Shown here piece after piece: positions 1-7,506 of a stretch of 16,495 bases of DNA. A program made the position numbers and the translations under genes. The notes beneath the pieces were generated by a model, which was not told the origin of the DNA, did not search any database, and saw only the letters and a list, made by a program, of their open reading frames with translations. Within the stretch, counting starts at the first letter, position 1; every line of letters begins with the position of its first letter. The stretch is from an uncultured Beijerinckiaceae bacterium (lineage in GTDB: Bacteria > Pseudomonadota > Alphaproteobacteria > Rhizobiales > Beijerinckiaceae), in assembly GCA_937863205.1 (NCBI GenBank), contig CALMGA010000500.1, positions 1-16,495 of the forward strand, given 5' to 3'.

Positions 1-158
1 GGATCGTATCCGGGACCATGGCGGGCGTGGCAGGGCGTGAGGTGGACCGGGGTTGATGTCAGCACCCGAATCCTACACTGCTTCGATGCTTTCAGCCACG
101 CTCGCCACCGCGCCTAGCCCATGCCGGTGAAGAAGACGGGCTAAACTGCTCGGATTGC

Positions 159-419
159 TCAAGGGCGGGTCGCAGGCGCCGGGTCGAGGAGACCCGCCAC
201 GTGGTGCGCCCACGCCGTGCGCGTTGGATCGATGCACCCAATCCCGCAGCGTTTGGCGCTGCTTGCCGGCACTCTGCGCCGCCTCCACGCGGTTTCGCCC
301 TTGCTGAATGAGGGCGGCAGAACAAGGGCGATCGCCAAGCAGCGACGCAGCTGGTTCGCATCCCGGCTTCGCCGCGCTCTCGACCCCAGCTCCGCCACCG
401 TAAGACCCGTCCGGGTGAC
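159..419 (-). pseudogene. IS630-type transposase remnant, N-terminal part only, frameshifted
   Basis: Three pieces in two minus-strand frames line up with the N-terminal helix-turn-helix region of IS630-family transposases. Piece one (about 419-318, possible GTG start at 419) reads GLTVAEL..ARRSRDANQ..RRCLAIALVL. Piece two (about 303-214, another frame) reads GRNRVEAAQSAGKQRQTLRDWVHRSNAHG. Piece three (about 200-162, back in the first frame) reads VAGLLDPAPATRP. The family normally reads these as one string, with TLRDWVHRYNAEG as a familiar motif. Here about 14 extra bases separate pieces one and two, and about 13 separate pieces two and three. Only about 80 of some 340 family residues are recognisable; the DDE catalytic domain is absent and the reading is lost before position 1. 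This is dead insertion-sequence debris. The family assignment is by recalled motif, not by alignment. Confidence 0.62.
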
Positions 420-431
420 GCAAGCGTCACC
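414..431. repeat. Perfect 8+2+8 palindrome at the edge of the IS630 remnant
   Basis: GGTGACGC-AA-GCGTCACC is a perfect inverted repeat with a 2-base centre. It covers the likely GTG start of the transposase remnant at 419. It could be a binding site or a chance product of the coding bases; no function can be assigned. Confidence 0.5.
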
Positions 432-583
432 GTACCGCTCCAGCCGAGCCAGCCGGAGACACCGAATCAACTCACACCGATCCCGTCACCCGGAATGGGT
501 CTCATCGATCCGCCCTGGGTCTGGGACATGTCGTATTGCATCGGATCGGTTTGCAAGCGGCTGCGTACTTCCGGTCCGATGCT
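432..583. other. Non-coding stretch downstream of rpoN
   Basis: Together with 1-158 and the transposase remnant this makes about 580 bases without an intact gene. I see no open frame resembling a ribosome hibernation factor or PtsN, the proteins that often follow rpoN in proteobacteria. I also see no clear hairpin with a T-run after the rpoN stop codon. Confidence 0.4.
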
Positions 584-2218
584 TCAATGCATCGCCTTAA
601 GCCGACGGCGCTCCACCGATGATGGGATGCGCATGCTTTCCCGGTATTTGGCGACGGTGCGCCGGGCGATGTCGATGTTGGCCGACTTCAGCTTTTCCAC
701 GATGGCATCGTCGGACAGGATCTCGCCGGCCGGCTCGCGCTCGATCATTTGACGGATGCGGAAGCGCACGGACTCGGCGGAATGCGACTCGCTGCCGGTC
801 TTCGAGGCGATCGAGGCGGTGAAGAAGTACTTCAGCTCGAACAAGCCGCGCGGACTCGAGAGATACTTGTTGGACGTCACCCGCGACACGGTCGATTCGT
901 GCATGCCCGTCGCTTCCGCGATCGCCTTGAGGTTGAGCGGGCGCAGGTGCTCGACCCCGTTGATGAAGAAGGCGTCCTGCTGGCGCACGATCTCGCTGGC
1001 CACCTTGAGGATGGTGCGGGCGCGTTGCTCCAGGCTCTTGGTCAGCCAGTTCGCGGTCTGCAAGCAACCCGACATGAAGGATCGGTCGGCTTCGCTGCCC
1101 TTGTTGCGCGAAATCTTGGCGGCATAGGTCTGATTGACGAGCAGGCGCGGCAACACGTCCGTGTTCAGTTCGACGATCCAGGATCCGTCGGGCGCCGCCC
1201 GCACGATCACGTCGGGCACCACCGGCTGGATCGGGTTGGAGCCGAAGGCGCGTCCCGGCTTGGGGTCGAGTCGCTTGATTTCCGCGATCATCTCGTGAAC
1301 GTCTTCGTCGTCGACGCCGCACAGGCGGCGCAGCGCAATGATGTCGCGCCGCGCGACGAGGTCGAGATGCCCGATCAGGGTGCGCATCGCCGGGTCGAGC
1401 CGGTCGAGGTCGCGGAGCTGGATCGCCAGGCACTCGGCGAGGCTGCGCGCGCCGACGCCCGACGGATCGAGGGTCTGCACGGTGGCCAGCACCGCTTCCA
1501 CGCGCCGCAGCGGCGTGCCCAGGCGGCCGGCGATGTCCTCCATCGAGTCGGCGATGTAGCCGGTCTCGTCGATGGCATCGATCAGGGCATGGCCGATGAT
1601 GCGGTCGGCGGGATCGGGCAGCGCCAGCGGCAGCTGCGCCAGCAGGTGGTCCTTCAGCGACGGCTTGGCGGCGAGGTAAGATTCGAGGTTGGAGGCTTCA
1701 CCGTCGACACCGTTCCCCGACGAGCCGGACCAGGCGGCGGCCGATAGGCCGGTCTCGCCGGCCTCGCCCATCTCGGACGACGCTCGGACGCGGTCATCGT
1801 CGAAGGCGTTGCTGAGTTCGGTGCCAAGGCCCGCTTCAAGCGTCGTGCGATCGGTGGCGAAGCTGTCCGAACTCCAGTCGCCCTCGATGCGCCCTTCACT
1901 CGGCTCGCCGGCGAAGGCCGGATCGACCTCGCCGAAGCCGTCCCCTGCCGCATCGATGCCGTGCGTTTCGCCGCCATGGTCGCTGAGATGATCGCCGGCC
2001 AAGCCGGCATCCGTCCGATCGCTCGCGGGCGCCTCGATGTGGTCATCGGAACGCCCGTCCTCGGCTCGCTCCAGGAGCGGATTGCGCTCCAGCTCGTCTT
2101 GAACGAAGGAGGCGAGTTCGAGATTCGAAAACTGCAGAAGCTTGATCGCCTGCAAAAGCTGCGGCGTCATCACCAGGGACTGTCCCTGCCGCAATGTCAG
2201 CTTCGTTGTCAGCGCCAT
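584..2218 (-). CDS. rpoN: RNA polymerase sigma-54 factor RpoN
   Basis: Sigma-54 directs core RNA polymerase to -24/-12 promoters that need an ATP-dependent enhancer-binding activator. From the chosen start the protein has 544 residues. Region I (about 1-45) is glutamine/leucine rich with QGQSLVMTPQLLQAIKLLQ. Region II (about 50-190) is long, acidic and low in complexity. The core-binding region follows, then a helix-turn-helix around LKAIAEATGMHESTVSRV. The RpoN box ARRTVAKYRE is intact at about 518-527. I start at MALTTKL, the usual family start; an in-frame ATG eight codons upstream (2242) is possible, and neither has a strong Shine-Dalgarno site. It is the last gene of the minus-strand lpt block, 292 bases after lptB, and may have its own promoter there. 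Region II is longer than in enterobacterial RpoN, which accounts for the extra length. Confidence 0.96.
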   Translation of the reverse strand: MALTTKLTLRQGQSLVMTPQLLQAIKLLQFSNLELASFVQDELERNPLLERAEDGRSDDHIEAPASDRTDAGLAGDHLSDHGGETHGIDAAGDGFGEVDPAFAGEPSEGRIEGDWSSDSFATDRTTLEAGLGTELSNAFDDDRVRASSEMGEAGETGLSAAAWSGSSGNGVDGEASNLESYLAAKPSLKDHLLAQLPLALPDPADRIIGHALIDAIDETGYIADSMEDIAGRLGTPLRRVEAVLATVQTLDPSGVGARSLAECLAIQLRDLDRLDPAMRTLIGHLDLVARRDIIALRRLCGVDDEDVHEMIAEIKRLDPKPGRAFGSNPIQPVVPDVIVRAAPDGSWIVELNTDVLPRLLVNQTYAAKISRNKGSEADRSFMSGCLQTANWLTKSLEQRARTILKVASEIVRQQDAFFINGVEHLRPLNLKAIAEATGMHESTVSRVTSNKYLSSPRGLFELKYFFTASIASKTGSESHSAESVRFRIRQMIEREPAGEILSDDAIVEKLKSANIDIARRTVAKYRESMRIPSSVERRRLKAMH

Positions 2219-2510
2219 TTGCCAAGCCACATCAGCAAGCATACCAAGCGGACACGCACTCCGGGCCCGCTTCTTGCTTCTCTAACAGAGCTCACCCCGC
2301 ATGTCTTGGCGCGGCGGGGGCATTCGGCGCGTTTCGACGCTGAAATGATCCCGACTTGGTTTGCATTTCGAACCGGGCGCAGATTCGCGCCGGCAAGCTG
2401 GCGCGTCCGAGCGTCGGGAGCGGACGGGACAGCGCATGGCGGCTGCGGGGGCAGGAACCGGATGGAACGAGCTGGGACATCGGCTCGAACCTGATACCCG
2501 GTCCGGCGGT

Positions 2511-3431
2511 CTACAGTCGGAAATCCTCGCCGAGATAGTGCCGGCGCACGTCGGGGTTCTCGACGATCTCGGCCGGCGCGCCCGAGGTCAGCACCGTGCC
2601 GGAATGGATGATGTACGCGCGATCGATCAGCCCCAGCGTTTCCCGCACGTTGTGATCGGTGATCAGCACCCCGATGCCGCGCCGCTTCAGATGCTGCACC
2701 AGAACACGGATGTCGCCGACGGCGATCGGGTCGATGCCGGCGAACGGCTCGTCGAGAAGCATGAAGCTCGGTTTGTTGGCCAGCGCGCGGGCGATCTCGC
2801 AGCGCCGCCGCTCGCCGCCCGACAGCGCCACGGAAGGCGACTTGCGGAGGCGGGTGAGGTCGAACTCGTCGAGCAGCCCGTCCAGCTCGCGCTCGCGTTT
2901 TTTCTTGTCGCGCTCGGACATTTCCAGCACGGCGCGGATGTTGTCCTCGACACTCAGGCCGCGGAAGATCGAAGCTTCCTGCGGCAGGTAGCCGATGCCC
3001 AGCCGCGCCCGGCGATACATCGGCAGGCTGGTGACGTCGTTGCCGTCGAGCGCGATGCGCCCGGCGTCAGGGCGCACCAGTCCGGTGATCATGTAGAAGG
3101 TGGTGGTCTTGCCAGCGCCGTTTGGACCGAGCAGGCCGACCGCTTCGCCGCGCCGCACGATCATGCTGACATCCTCGACGACGCGGCGGGCCTTGTAGGC
3201 CTTGCGGATGTGCTGGATCGCCAGGATGCCGTCGCCTGCGGCGGGCGCGACGCTGAAGCTCTCACCCGGCTCCGGTGCACCCAGCTTGGGCTCGCCGGCC
3301 TGGGCCTCGCCGACCCGCACGAGGCTCGTCGCCGTCGCCGTGCCGGAGATCGCCAAGCCGCGCACCAGATTGCGGCGGCCCGGAAGCCAGTCGCGCAGAC
3401 GTGGCATGGCGATGTTCGGCATCAGCGTCAT
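2511..3431 (-). CDS. lptB: LPS export ABC transporter ATP-binding protein LptB
   Basis: LptB is the cytoplasmic ATPase that powers extraction of lipopolysaccharide from the inner membrane, working with LptF/LptG and LptC. Visible motifs over 306 residues are Walker A GPNGAGKTT (about 102-110), a Q-loop region YLPQEASIFRGLSVEDNI (148-165), signature LSGGE (203-207), Walker B FMLLDEP (223-229) and switch histidine H260 in ITDHNVRE. The LptB-type sequence DEPFAGIDPIAVGDI supports the subfamily. It lies downstream of lptA across a 140-base gap. Oddity: about 65 residues precede the usual domain start (GILAIQHIRKAYK), with no methionine after residue 9. Either the extension is real, or translation starts at an in-frame GTG such as 3365 or 3320. 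A GAAGG-like site sits about 10 bases before the ATG at 3431. Confidence 0.93.
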   Translation of the reverse strand: MTLMPNIAMPRLRDWLPGRRNLVRGLAISGTATATSLVRVGEAQAGEPKLGAPEPGESFSVAPAAGDGILAIQHIRKAYKARRVVEDVSMIVRRGEAVGLLGPNGAGKTTTFYMITGLVRPDAGRIALDGNDVTSLPMYRRARLGIGYLPQEASIFRGLSVEDNIRAVLEMSERDKKKRERELDGLLDEFDLTRLRKSPSVALSGGERRRCEIARALANKPSFMLLDEPFAGIDPIAVGDIRVLVQHLKRRGIGVLITDHNVRETLGLIDRAYIIHSGTVLTSGAPAEIVENPDVRRHYLGEDFRL

Positions 3432-3477
3432 CGCCGACCGGCCTTCGGATCTTTGCGTCCAGCCCGATCCTTCATCC

Positions 3478-3506
3478 GGCCGGCCTTCCCTTCGCTTTGG
3501 CCGGCC
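3478..3506 (-). repeat. Stem-loop in the lptA-lptB gap (8-bp stem)
   Basis: GGCCGGCC at 3478-3485 and again at 3499-3506 can pair across a 13-base loop. Each arm is also self-palindromic. There is no T-run after it on the minus strand, so it looks more like an intercistronic RNA structure than a terminator. Confidence 0.4.
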
Positions 3507-3536
3507 AGGGCCGACGATCGTTCCACCGATTCATTA

Positions 3537-3556
3537 ACCGAACCTGTCGGTTCGGT
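3537..3556 (-). terminator. Stem-loop just after lptA, possible weak terminator or attenuator
   Basis: On the minus strand ACCGAAC pairs perfectly with GTTCGGT (arms 3550-3556 and 3537-3543) over a 6-base loop, 15 bases after the lptA stop. It is followed by TTAATGAAT rather than a true T-tract. Partial attenuation between lptA and lptB is an inference. Confidence 0.35.
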
Positions 3557-3571
3557 CATCTGCGGCGGAGG

Positions 3572-4255
3572 TCACAATCCGCGTGATCCCGTCGCGGCTC
3601 CCGTGCCTTTACGGGCGGTGTGGCGCGGGGAACCCTCCTCGTCGCCGGCCGCCCCGCTCGTTCCCCCGCTCGCGGCGGTGGTGTCGCGATCCTCGGGCTG
3701 GAACATGCTCTTCACCCGGCCGGTGACGACCGCCTGCCCGCTCTTCAGATCATAGGTAAGCTTGTCGCCCTTGGTGACGTTGGGGCCCTGGCTCAGCGTG
3801 ACGTTGCCGGTGAGCACCACCGTGTTGGCGGTCTTGTCGTAGACGCCGCTGTCGCCTGTGCCGACCTGGTCGCGCTGCAGCAGGGTGACGGGCCCCGCGG
3901 CCAGCATGCGCTGCACCTGATTGTTGGCCGAGCCGGACGCGTCCCCGGCCGCGCTTTTGCTGCCCTTGGGCGCGAGGAATATGGTCAGTGCGCTTGCCTT
4001 CAGCTTGGCGTCGCCCTGGGTGGCGACCACGCTGCCGGTGTAGATGAGCTTCTGCTCCTTGTCGAAATAATCGAGCTTCACCGCCTCGATGTTGATCGGC
4101 TGCTTGGCGTTGCCGCCCGGCAGCACCGCCGCGCCGCCGCGTTTCTGCGCCAGGGCCTCGGTCGACAAGCCGGCGAGCGCCGCCAGGGCGAGAGTGGCGG
4201 CCAGCGCCCGCAACCCTCGCCCGGCCGTCGCCGGCAAGCTGACGGCCGGCCTCAT
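3572..4255 (-). CDS. lptA: Periplasmic LPS transport protein LptA (OstA-like)
   Basis: LptA forms the periplasmic bridge that carries lipopolysaccharide from LptC to LptD at the outer membrane. The 227-residue product has a signal peptide (hydrophobic run about 15-33, probable cleavage after ALA near residue 36). An OstA-type beta-jellyroll region follows: INIEAVKLDYFDKEQKLIYTGSV and, later, TANTVVLTGNVTLSQGPNVTKGDKLTYDLKSG. The last 40 or so residues are a charged, Gly/Ser/Thr-rich tail outside the domain. The start ATG overlaps the lptC stop by 4 bases (ATGA), which indicates translational coupling and fixes the start. The gene order lptC-lptA-lptB supports the call. Confidence 0.93.
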   Translation of the reverse strand: MRPAVSLPATAGRGLRALAATLALAALAGLSTEALAQKRGGAAVLPGGNAKQPINIEAVKLDYFDKEQKLIYTGSVVATQGDAKLKASALTIFLAPKGSKSAAGDASGSANNQVQRMLAAGPVTLLQRDQVGTGDSGVYDKTANTVVLTGNVTLSQGPNVTKGDKLTYDLKSGQAVVTGRVKSMFQPEDRDTTAASGGTSGAAGDEEGSPRHTARKGTGAATGSRGL

Positions 4256-4923
4256 GGCGTACCGGCCTCGGCCTGCCGCGTCGGCACGTCCGCCCGGTCG
4301 TCGGGCGGATCGAAAGTCGAGGCGATATGACCGCGGAAGGCGATGACGTGGCCGTTGTTGGAGATCGCGAGATCGTCGGCCGCCACCTCGCCGCCCTTGA
4401 GGTCGACGCGCAGCCGCTCGTGCGAGGTGAACAGGCCGCCCCGGAAGCTCATTGTGGCGCTGCGCAGGTTGAGGGTGTAGCCGCTGGTGTTGGCGATGGT
4501 CACCGAGCCGTCGAGCGAAACCATGTCGGCTTTGGAGTCGTAAAGGCCGTGGTCGGCGGTGATGTGGGTGGTGGTGGCATCGGCCATGCCGATGCGGGCA
4601 TCGACGCCGAGCAGATCCATGACGCTGGGCGTGGTGATGTCCTGGAGGCCGGCGCGGGCCTTGATCTCGTAGGGGCCGCCACCCTGCTGGACGCCGGAAA
4701 TCTTCGGCCGATCCATGGTGATCTTGGTGCCACTCATGCCGACGCCGGCGAGGCTCACCCCGCTGGGCAGATGGCGGAACGGGTTGCAGAAGGCGGCGAG
4801 CGCGATGCCGATCACGCCGAGAAGCGAGCCCAGGATCATCAGGCGCTTGACCAGCCTGACGCGGGCGGTGTGGCGATCGGCGGCGCGAAAGGCGCCGCTG
4901 CGCTCGGGCGGCGTGTAGTCCAT
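4252..4923 (-). CDS. lptC: LPS export system protein LptC
   Basis: LptC is the single-pass inner-membrane protein that passes lipopolysaccharide from the LptBFG extractor to LptA. With the start at MDYTPPERSG the product has 223 residues. It has a basic N-terminus, one transmembrane helix at about 25-45 (LMILGSLLGVIGIALAAF) and a periplasmic LptC/OstA fold with repeated short beta motifs such as ITADHGLYDSKADMVSLDGSV and GHVIAFRGHIAS. The start is uncertain. The frame stays open upstream, and ATGs at 5034, 5058 and 5142 are possible; the one at 5142 overlaps the rnd stop as ATGCCTGA, a common coupling arrangement. I prefer 4923 because the cytoplasmic stretch before the helix then has the usual family length. 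The stop overlaps lptA by 4 bases. Confidence 0.88.
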   Translation of the reverse strand: MDYTPPERSGAFRAADRHTARVRLVKRLMILGSLLGVIGIALAAFCNPFRHLPSGVSLAGVGMSGTKITMDRPKISGVQQGGGPYEIKARAGLQDITTPSVMDLLGVDARIGMADATTTHITADHGLYDSKADMVSLDGSVTIANTSGYTLNLRSATMSFRGGLFTSHERLRVDLKGGEVAADDLAISNNGHVIAFRGHIASTFDPPDDRADVPTRQAEAGTP

Positions 4924-5134
4924 TCCCCGGCGCGCGCCATCGAGGCGCGCGCGCCCTTGCGACGATCCTTGCGCCAACCCTGCGACGGTCCCATCCGGTC
5001 CGCCGATCGTCTGCCCGCTCGCGAGATCAACCATGCCGCCGGGCCGCAGCCCCTCCATCACGCCATCCTGTTTGCGCGCCGACAGCGGCGAAGTGAAGGC
5101 GGAGCCCGGCGGTGGCGACGACCATGGGGATGGG

Positions 5135-5749
5135 TCAGGCATGGGCGAAGATGTCGGTCTCGGCCCAGCCGTCGAGGTCGAGCCGGGCGCGCACCGGCAG
5201 GAAGGCGAACGCCGCCTCGGCGTAGATGTCGCGGCCCTCGCGCCGCAGCATGGCGTCGAGGCGCTCGCGCAGGGCATGCAGGTGCAGCACGTCGGAGGCG
5301 GCATAGGCGAGTTGCGCCTCGTTCAGGGCGTCCGCCCCCCAATCGGAGGACTGCTGTTGCTTGGACAGGTCGACCCCGAGCAGCTCGCGCGCCAAATCCT
5401 TGAGACCGTGGCGGTCGGTGTAGGTGCGCGCCAGCTTGGAGGCGATCTTGGTGCAATACACGGGCTGGGCCATCGCCCCGAAGGCCTTGAACAGCACGGC
5501 AACATCGAAGCGGGCATAATGAAACAGCTTGGTCACGCCGCCGTCGACGAGCAGGCGCTGCAGCACCGGCGCTTCGCGCTGCCCGCGGGATATCTGCACC
5601 ACATCGGCCGTGCCGTCCCCGGTCGAGAGCTGCACCACGCACAAGCGGTCGCGGGCCGGATGAAGGCCGAGCGTTTCCGTATCGATGGCGACTGCCGGAC
5701 CGGCGGCATAGTCGCTGGGGAGATCGTTTCTGTGCAGTCGAATCGTCAT
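5135..5749 (-). CDS. rnd: Small ribonuclease D-type 3'-5' exonuclease (DEDDy)
   Basis: The 204-residue product consists of the DEDD exonuclease domain only. It lacks the C-terminal HRDC domain of enterobacterial RNase D, as is usual for the short alphaproteobacterial form. Catalytic residues are visible: D23 and E25 in AIDTETLGL (motif I), D82 in HYARFDVAVL (motif II), and Y149 with D153 in YAASD (motif III, DEDDy type). The family trims RNA 3' ends. I start at MTIRLHR (5749). An ATG at 5761 (MLSAM) has an AGGGA closer to it, and the frame is open further up to 5839. It heads the lptC-lptA-lptB-rpoN block on the minus strand and is divergent from the DUF1236 gene across 182 bases. Confidence 0.9.
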   Translation of the reverse strand: MTIRLHRNDLPSDYAAGPAVAIDTETLGLHPARDRLCVVQLSTGDGTADVVQISRGQREAPVLQRLLVDGGVTKLFHYARFDVAVLFKAFGAMAQPVYCTKIASKLARTYTDRHGLKDLARELLGVDLSKQQQSSDWGADALNEAQLAYAASDVLHLHALRERLDAMLRREGRDIYAEAAFAFLPVRARLDLDGWAETDIFAHA

Positions 5750-5931
5750 GGCGGAAAGCATATCCCTGGTGGCGGGCAGTCGGAGCCGCGACCCGCGCGC
5801 GCCGACAGCGATAAAATTGCGGCGGCATCGTGACGACACTTCCCGCTTGGGGTCTCATAGACCGCGGAAGGCGGAACCGGGTGCGACACACTGCCGTTCT
5901 GCCGGCACATCTTCACCGGAGGACGAAATAC

Positions 5932-6345
5932 ATGGCATATAAACTGGCGCCGATGGTCATCGCCGCACTTCTCGCGGCGCCCGTTCTGTCGCATGCGCAA
6001 GGCCTTATCGGCGGGGCCGAGCGCGGCGCGAACGAGGGCGGCTCCGCAGCCGGGCCGGTCGGGGCGATCGTCGGAGGTGCGGTGGGCGCGGCGACGGGCA
6101 CGGTGGGCGGCATCCTGGGCTTGAGCGACCGGCCGCGCTTTCGCACCTATGTCGAACGCGAGCACGTGCGCTCCTACGAATATAATGAGCCGCTGCGCGC
6201 CGGTGCCGTATTGCCCGACAGCTACGCCTACTACGCCGTTCCCGAGGAATACCACGTGCGCCGCGACTACCGCTACGCTGTGATCAACCATCGTCCGGTG
6301 ATCGTTGATCCCGTGACGCGGCGGGTCGTCGAGGTGATCGAATAA
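5932..6345 (+). CDS. DUF1236-family exported protein
   Basis: This is a 137-residue secreted or periplasmic protein of unknown function. It has a signal peptide (about 1-22, KLAPMVIAALLAAPVLSHAQ), then a glycine/alanine-rich glycine-zipper-like segment (about 28-62, with GGAVGAATGTVGGILG), then a C-terminal DUF1236-like part ending VPEEYHVRRDYRYAVINHRPVIVDPVTRRVVEVIE. The last 40 residues match how I know the DUF1236 repeat, which is common in Rhizobiales and relatives. The start is well supported by GGAGG nine bases before the ATG. The frame extends upstream to 5830, but that part has no signal-like character. It is transcribed away from rnd. Confidence 0.82.
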   Translation: MAYKLAPMVIAALLAAPVLSHAQGLIGGAERGANEGGSAAGPVGAIVGGAVGAATGTVGGILGLSDRPRFRTYVEREHVRSYEYNEPLRAGAVLPDSYAYYAVPEEYHVRRDYRYAVINHRPVIVDPVTRRVVEVIE

Positions 6346-6381
6346 GCGTTCGCGCCGCGGTCGCTCTTTGCTGCGACTTTG

Positions 6382-6407
6382 GCCGCGCCGGCGGATGCCG
6401 GCGTGGC
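6382..6407 (+). terminator. GC-rich stem-loop after the DUF1236 gene
   Basis: CGCCGGC (6386-6392) pairs with GCCGGCG (6397-6403) over the loop GGAT. The stem can grow to 11 pairs (6382-6407) with one G-U. It lies 37 bases after the stop codon. No T-run follows, so termination is only a guess. Confidence 0.35.
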
Positions 6408-6550
6408 ACAGCTCCCCGGCAAACACGCCGGCTGCGCTTGGTCGCCCCTAGCCGGCACCGGCGCTTGTGCGTATATGCGCGGCCATCGGGTACCTGCGGA
6501 GGTGCCGGCGCGTCCGCCGGGGCCGGGCGGCGAGCGTCGGGGAACGGCTG

Positions 6551-6925
6551 ATGCGCTGGGTCATGCGATCCAAGCTCCACAACGGCGTGGTGACGGAAGC
6601 CAACCTCGCCTATGTCGGCTCGATCACGATCGACGAGAACCTGCTCGACGCCGTCGGCCTGTGGCCCGGCGAGAAGGTCCTGGTGGTCTCCAACACCTCC
6701 GGGGCGCGGCTCGAAACCTACACGATCGCCGGCCCACGCGGATCGCGGGCGATCTGCATGAACGGCGCTGCCGCCCACCTGATCGGCGAAGGCGAGCAGG
6801 TCATCATCATGGGCTTCGAACTCGTCGATCGACCCGTGACGGCGAATGTCGCCGTGCTTGACGGCGCCAACCGCATCCTCAAGGAGATCGTCGAGCGCGC
6901 GCGCAGCACCGTTGACGCGTTCTGA
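6551..6925 (+). CDS. panD: Aspartate 1-decarboxylase PanD (pyruvoyl enzyme)
   Basis: PanD makes beta-alanine from L-aspartate for pantothenate and CoA synthesis. The 124-residue proenzyme is close to the E. coli length of 126. The self-cleavage site is visible as YVGSITID, with Gly23-Ser24 giving the pyruvoyl group from the serine. The family landmarks SKLHNGVVTEANL, TYTIAGPRGSR and NGAAAHL are intact. The start at 6551 has GGGGAA about seven bases upstream; an ATG at 6563 is the alternative. It stands alone on the plus strand, with no panB or panC here, and runs tail to tail into mmcB 30 bases on. Confidence 0.95.
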   Translation: MRWVMRSKLHNGVVTEANLAYVGSITIDENLLDAVGLWPGEKVLVVSNTSGARLETYTIAGPRGSRAICMNGAAAHLIGEGEQVIIMGFELVDRPVTANVAVLDGANRILKEIVERARSTVDAF

Positions 6926-6955
6926 TCCCGAGCCGCGCCCCGAGACTGATCGCCG

Positions 6956-7435
6956 TCAGGGCTTGCTCATGGCGGGATCACCCAAGGCATGGAGACGGTG
7001 GGCGGCGAGCTGGGCGAACTGCAGCGTCACCATGCGGCGCGTCGCCGGCGACAGCCTGTGATCCGGCGCCTGCCGAAACAGCGCGGCACCATAGGCGTCG
7101 GCCACGATCAGCCCGGCGTCCTCCGGCAGGATGGCCAACGGCATCTGCGCCGTCACCGCGAAGTAGAGCCGGTCGCAGTGGGCGCGGTAGTCCTGCCATT
7201 TGCCGTCGGCGCGGAAATCGGCCACCGAGGATTTGACCTCCACGATGTGGATGGTGCCGTCGCCACCCAGCGCCACCAGATCCGCCCGCCGCCCGGAGCG
7301 CAGCGGCATCTCGGCGAGCGTCGCGAAGCCAAGCGCGCGCAGGTAGCGGCGGGTGCCCCGCGCGATGAACAGCGCCGTTTCGGACTGGCGGCCGTCGACC
7401 GGCGCCGCAACGGGATCAATCAAGCGGGGCGGCAT
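6956..7435 (-). CDS. mmcB: MmcB-family DNA repair protein (PD-(D/E)XK nuclease fold)
   Basis: The 159-residue protein matches the family named after Caulobacter MmcB, a DNA-damage-inducible protein implicated in mitomycin C resistance. The putative nuclease core is visible as RSGRRADLVAL (D52) followed by IHIVEVKSSVADF (E66 and K68, the ExK motif), then the family signatures KWQDYRAHCDRLYFAV and ILPEDAGLIVADAYGA. It is probably a repair nuclease or nuclease-like DNA-binding protein; its biochemical activity is not something the sequence settles. The start at 7435 has GAGG about nine bases upstream. It is divergent from the cyclase gene. I did not find an alphaproteobacterial SOS box (GTTC-N7-GTTC) just upstream. 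Confidence 0.88.
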   Translation of the reverse strand: MPPRLIDPVAAPVDGRQSETALFIARGTRRYLRALGFATLAEMPLRSGRRADLVALGGDGTIHIVEVKSSVADFRADGKWQDYRAHCDRLYFAVTAQMPLAILPEDAGLIVADAYGAALFRQAPDHRLSPATRRMVTLQFAQLAAHRLHALGDPAMSKP

Positions 7436-7506
7436 GGCCGTAACCTCGTTTCATCCTGGCTACAGCATCGCCGCGAAAAGGGCACTGCCACTTGCGCTGG
7501 GATGGG

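Noticed and set aside
749..1747. Plus-strand open frame (332 codons) opposite rpoN
   Set aside because: It is the antisense shadow of sigma-54, rich in Arg, His and Gly as such frames usually are.
2361..3755. Plus-strand open frame (464 codons) opposite lptB and lptA
   Set aside because: It is the antisense shadow of lptB, spanning a coding region and a gap without any domain or ribosome binding site.
6404..6421. Possible sigma-54 promoter (TGGCACAG...CCGGCA) upstream of panD
   Set aside because: The GG and GC elements are two bases too far apart and the TTGC element is missing.
7436..7506. SOS (LexA) box upstream of mmcB
   Set aside because: I looked for GTTC-N7-GTTC, expected if mmcB is SOS-induced as in Caulobacter, and found no match.
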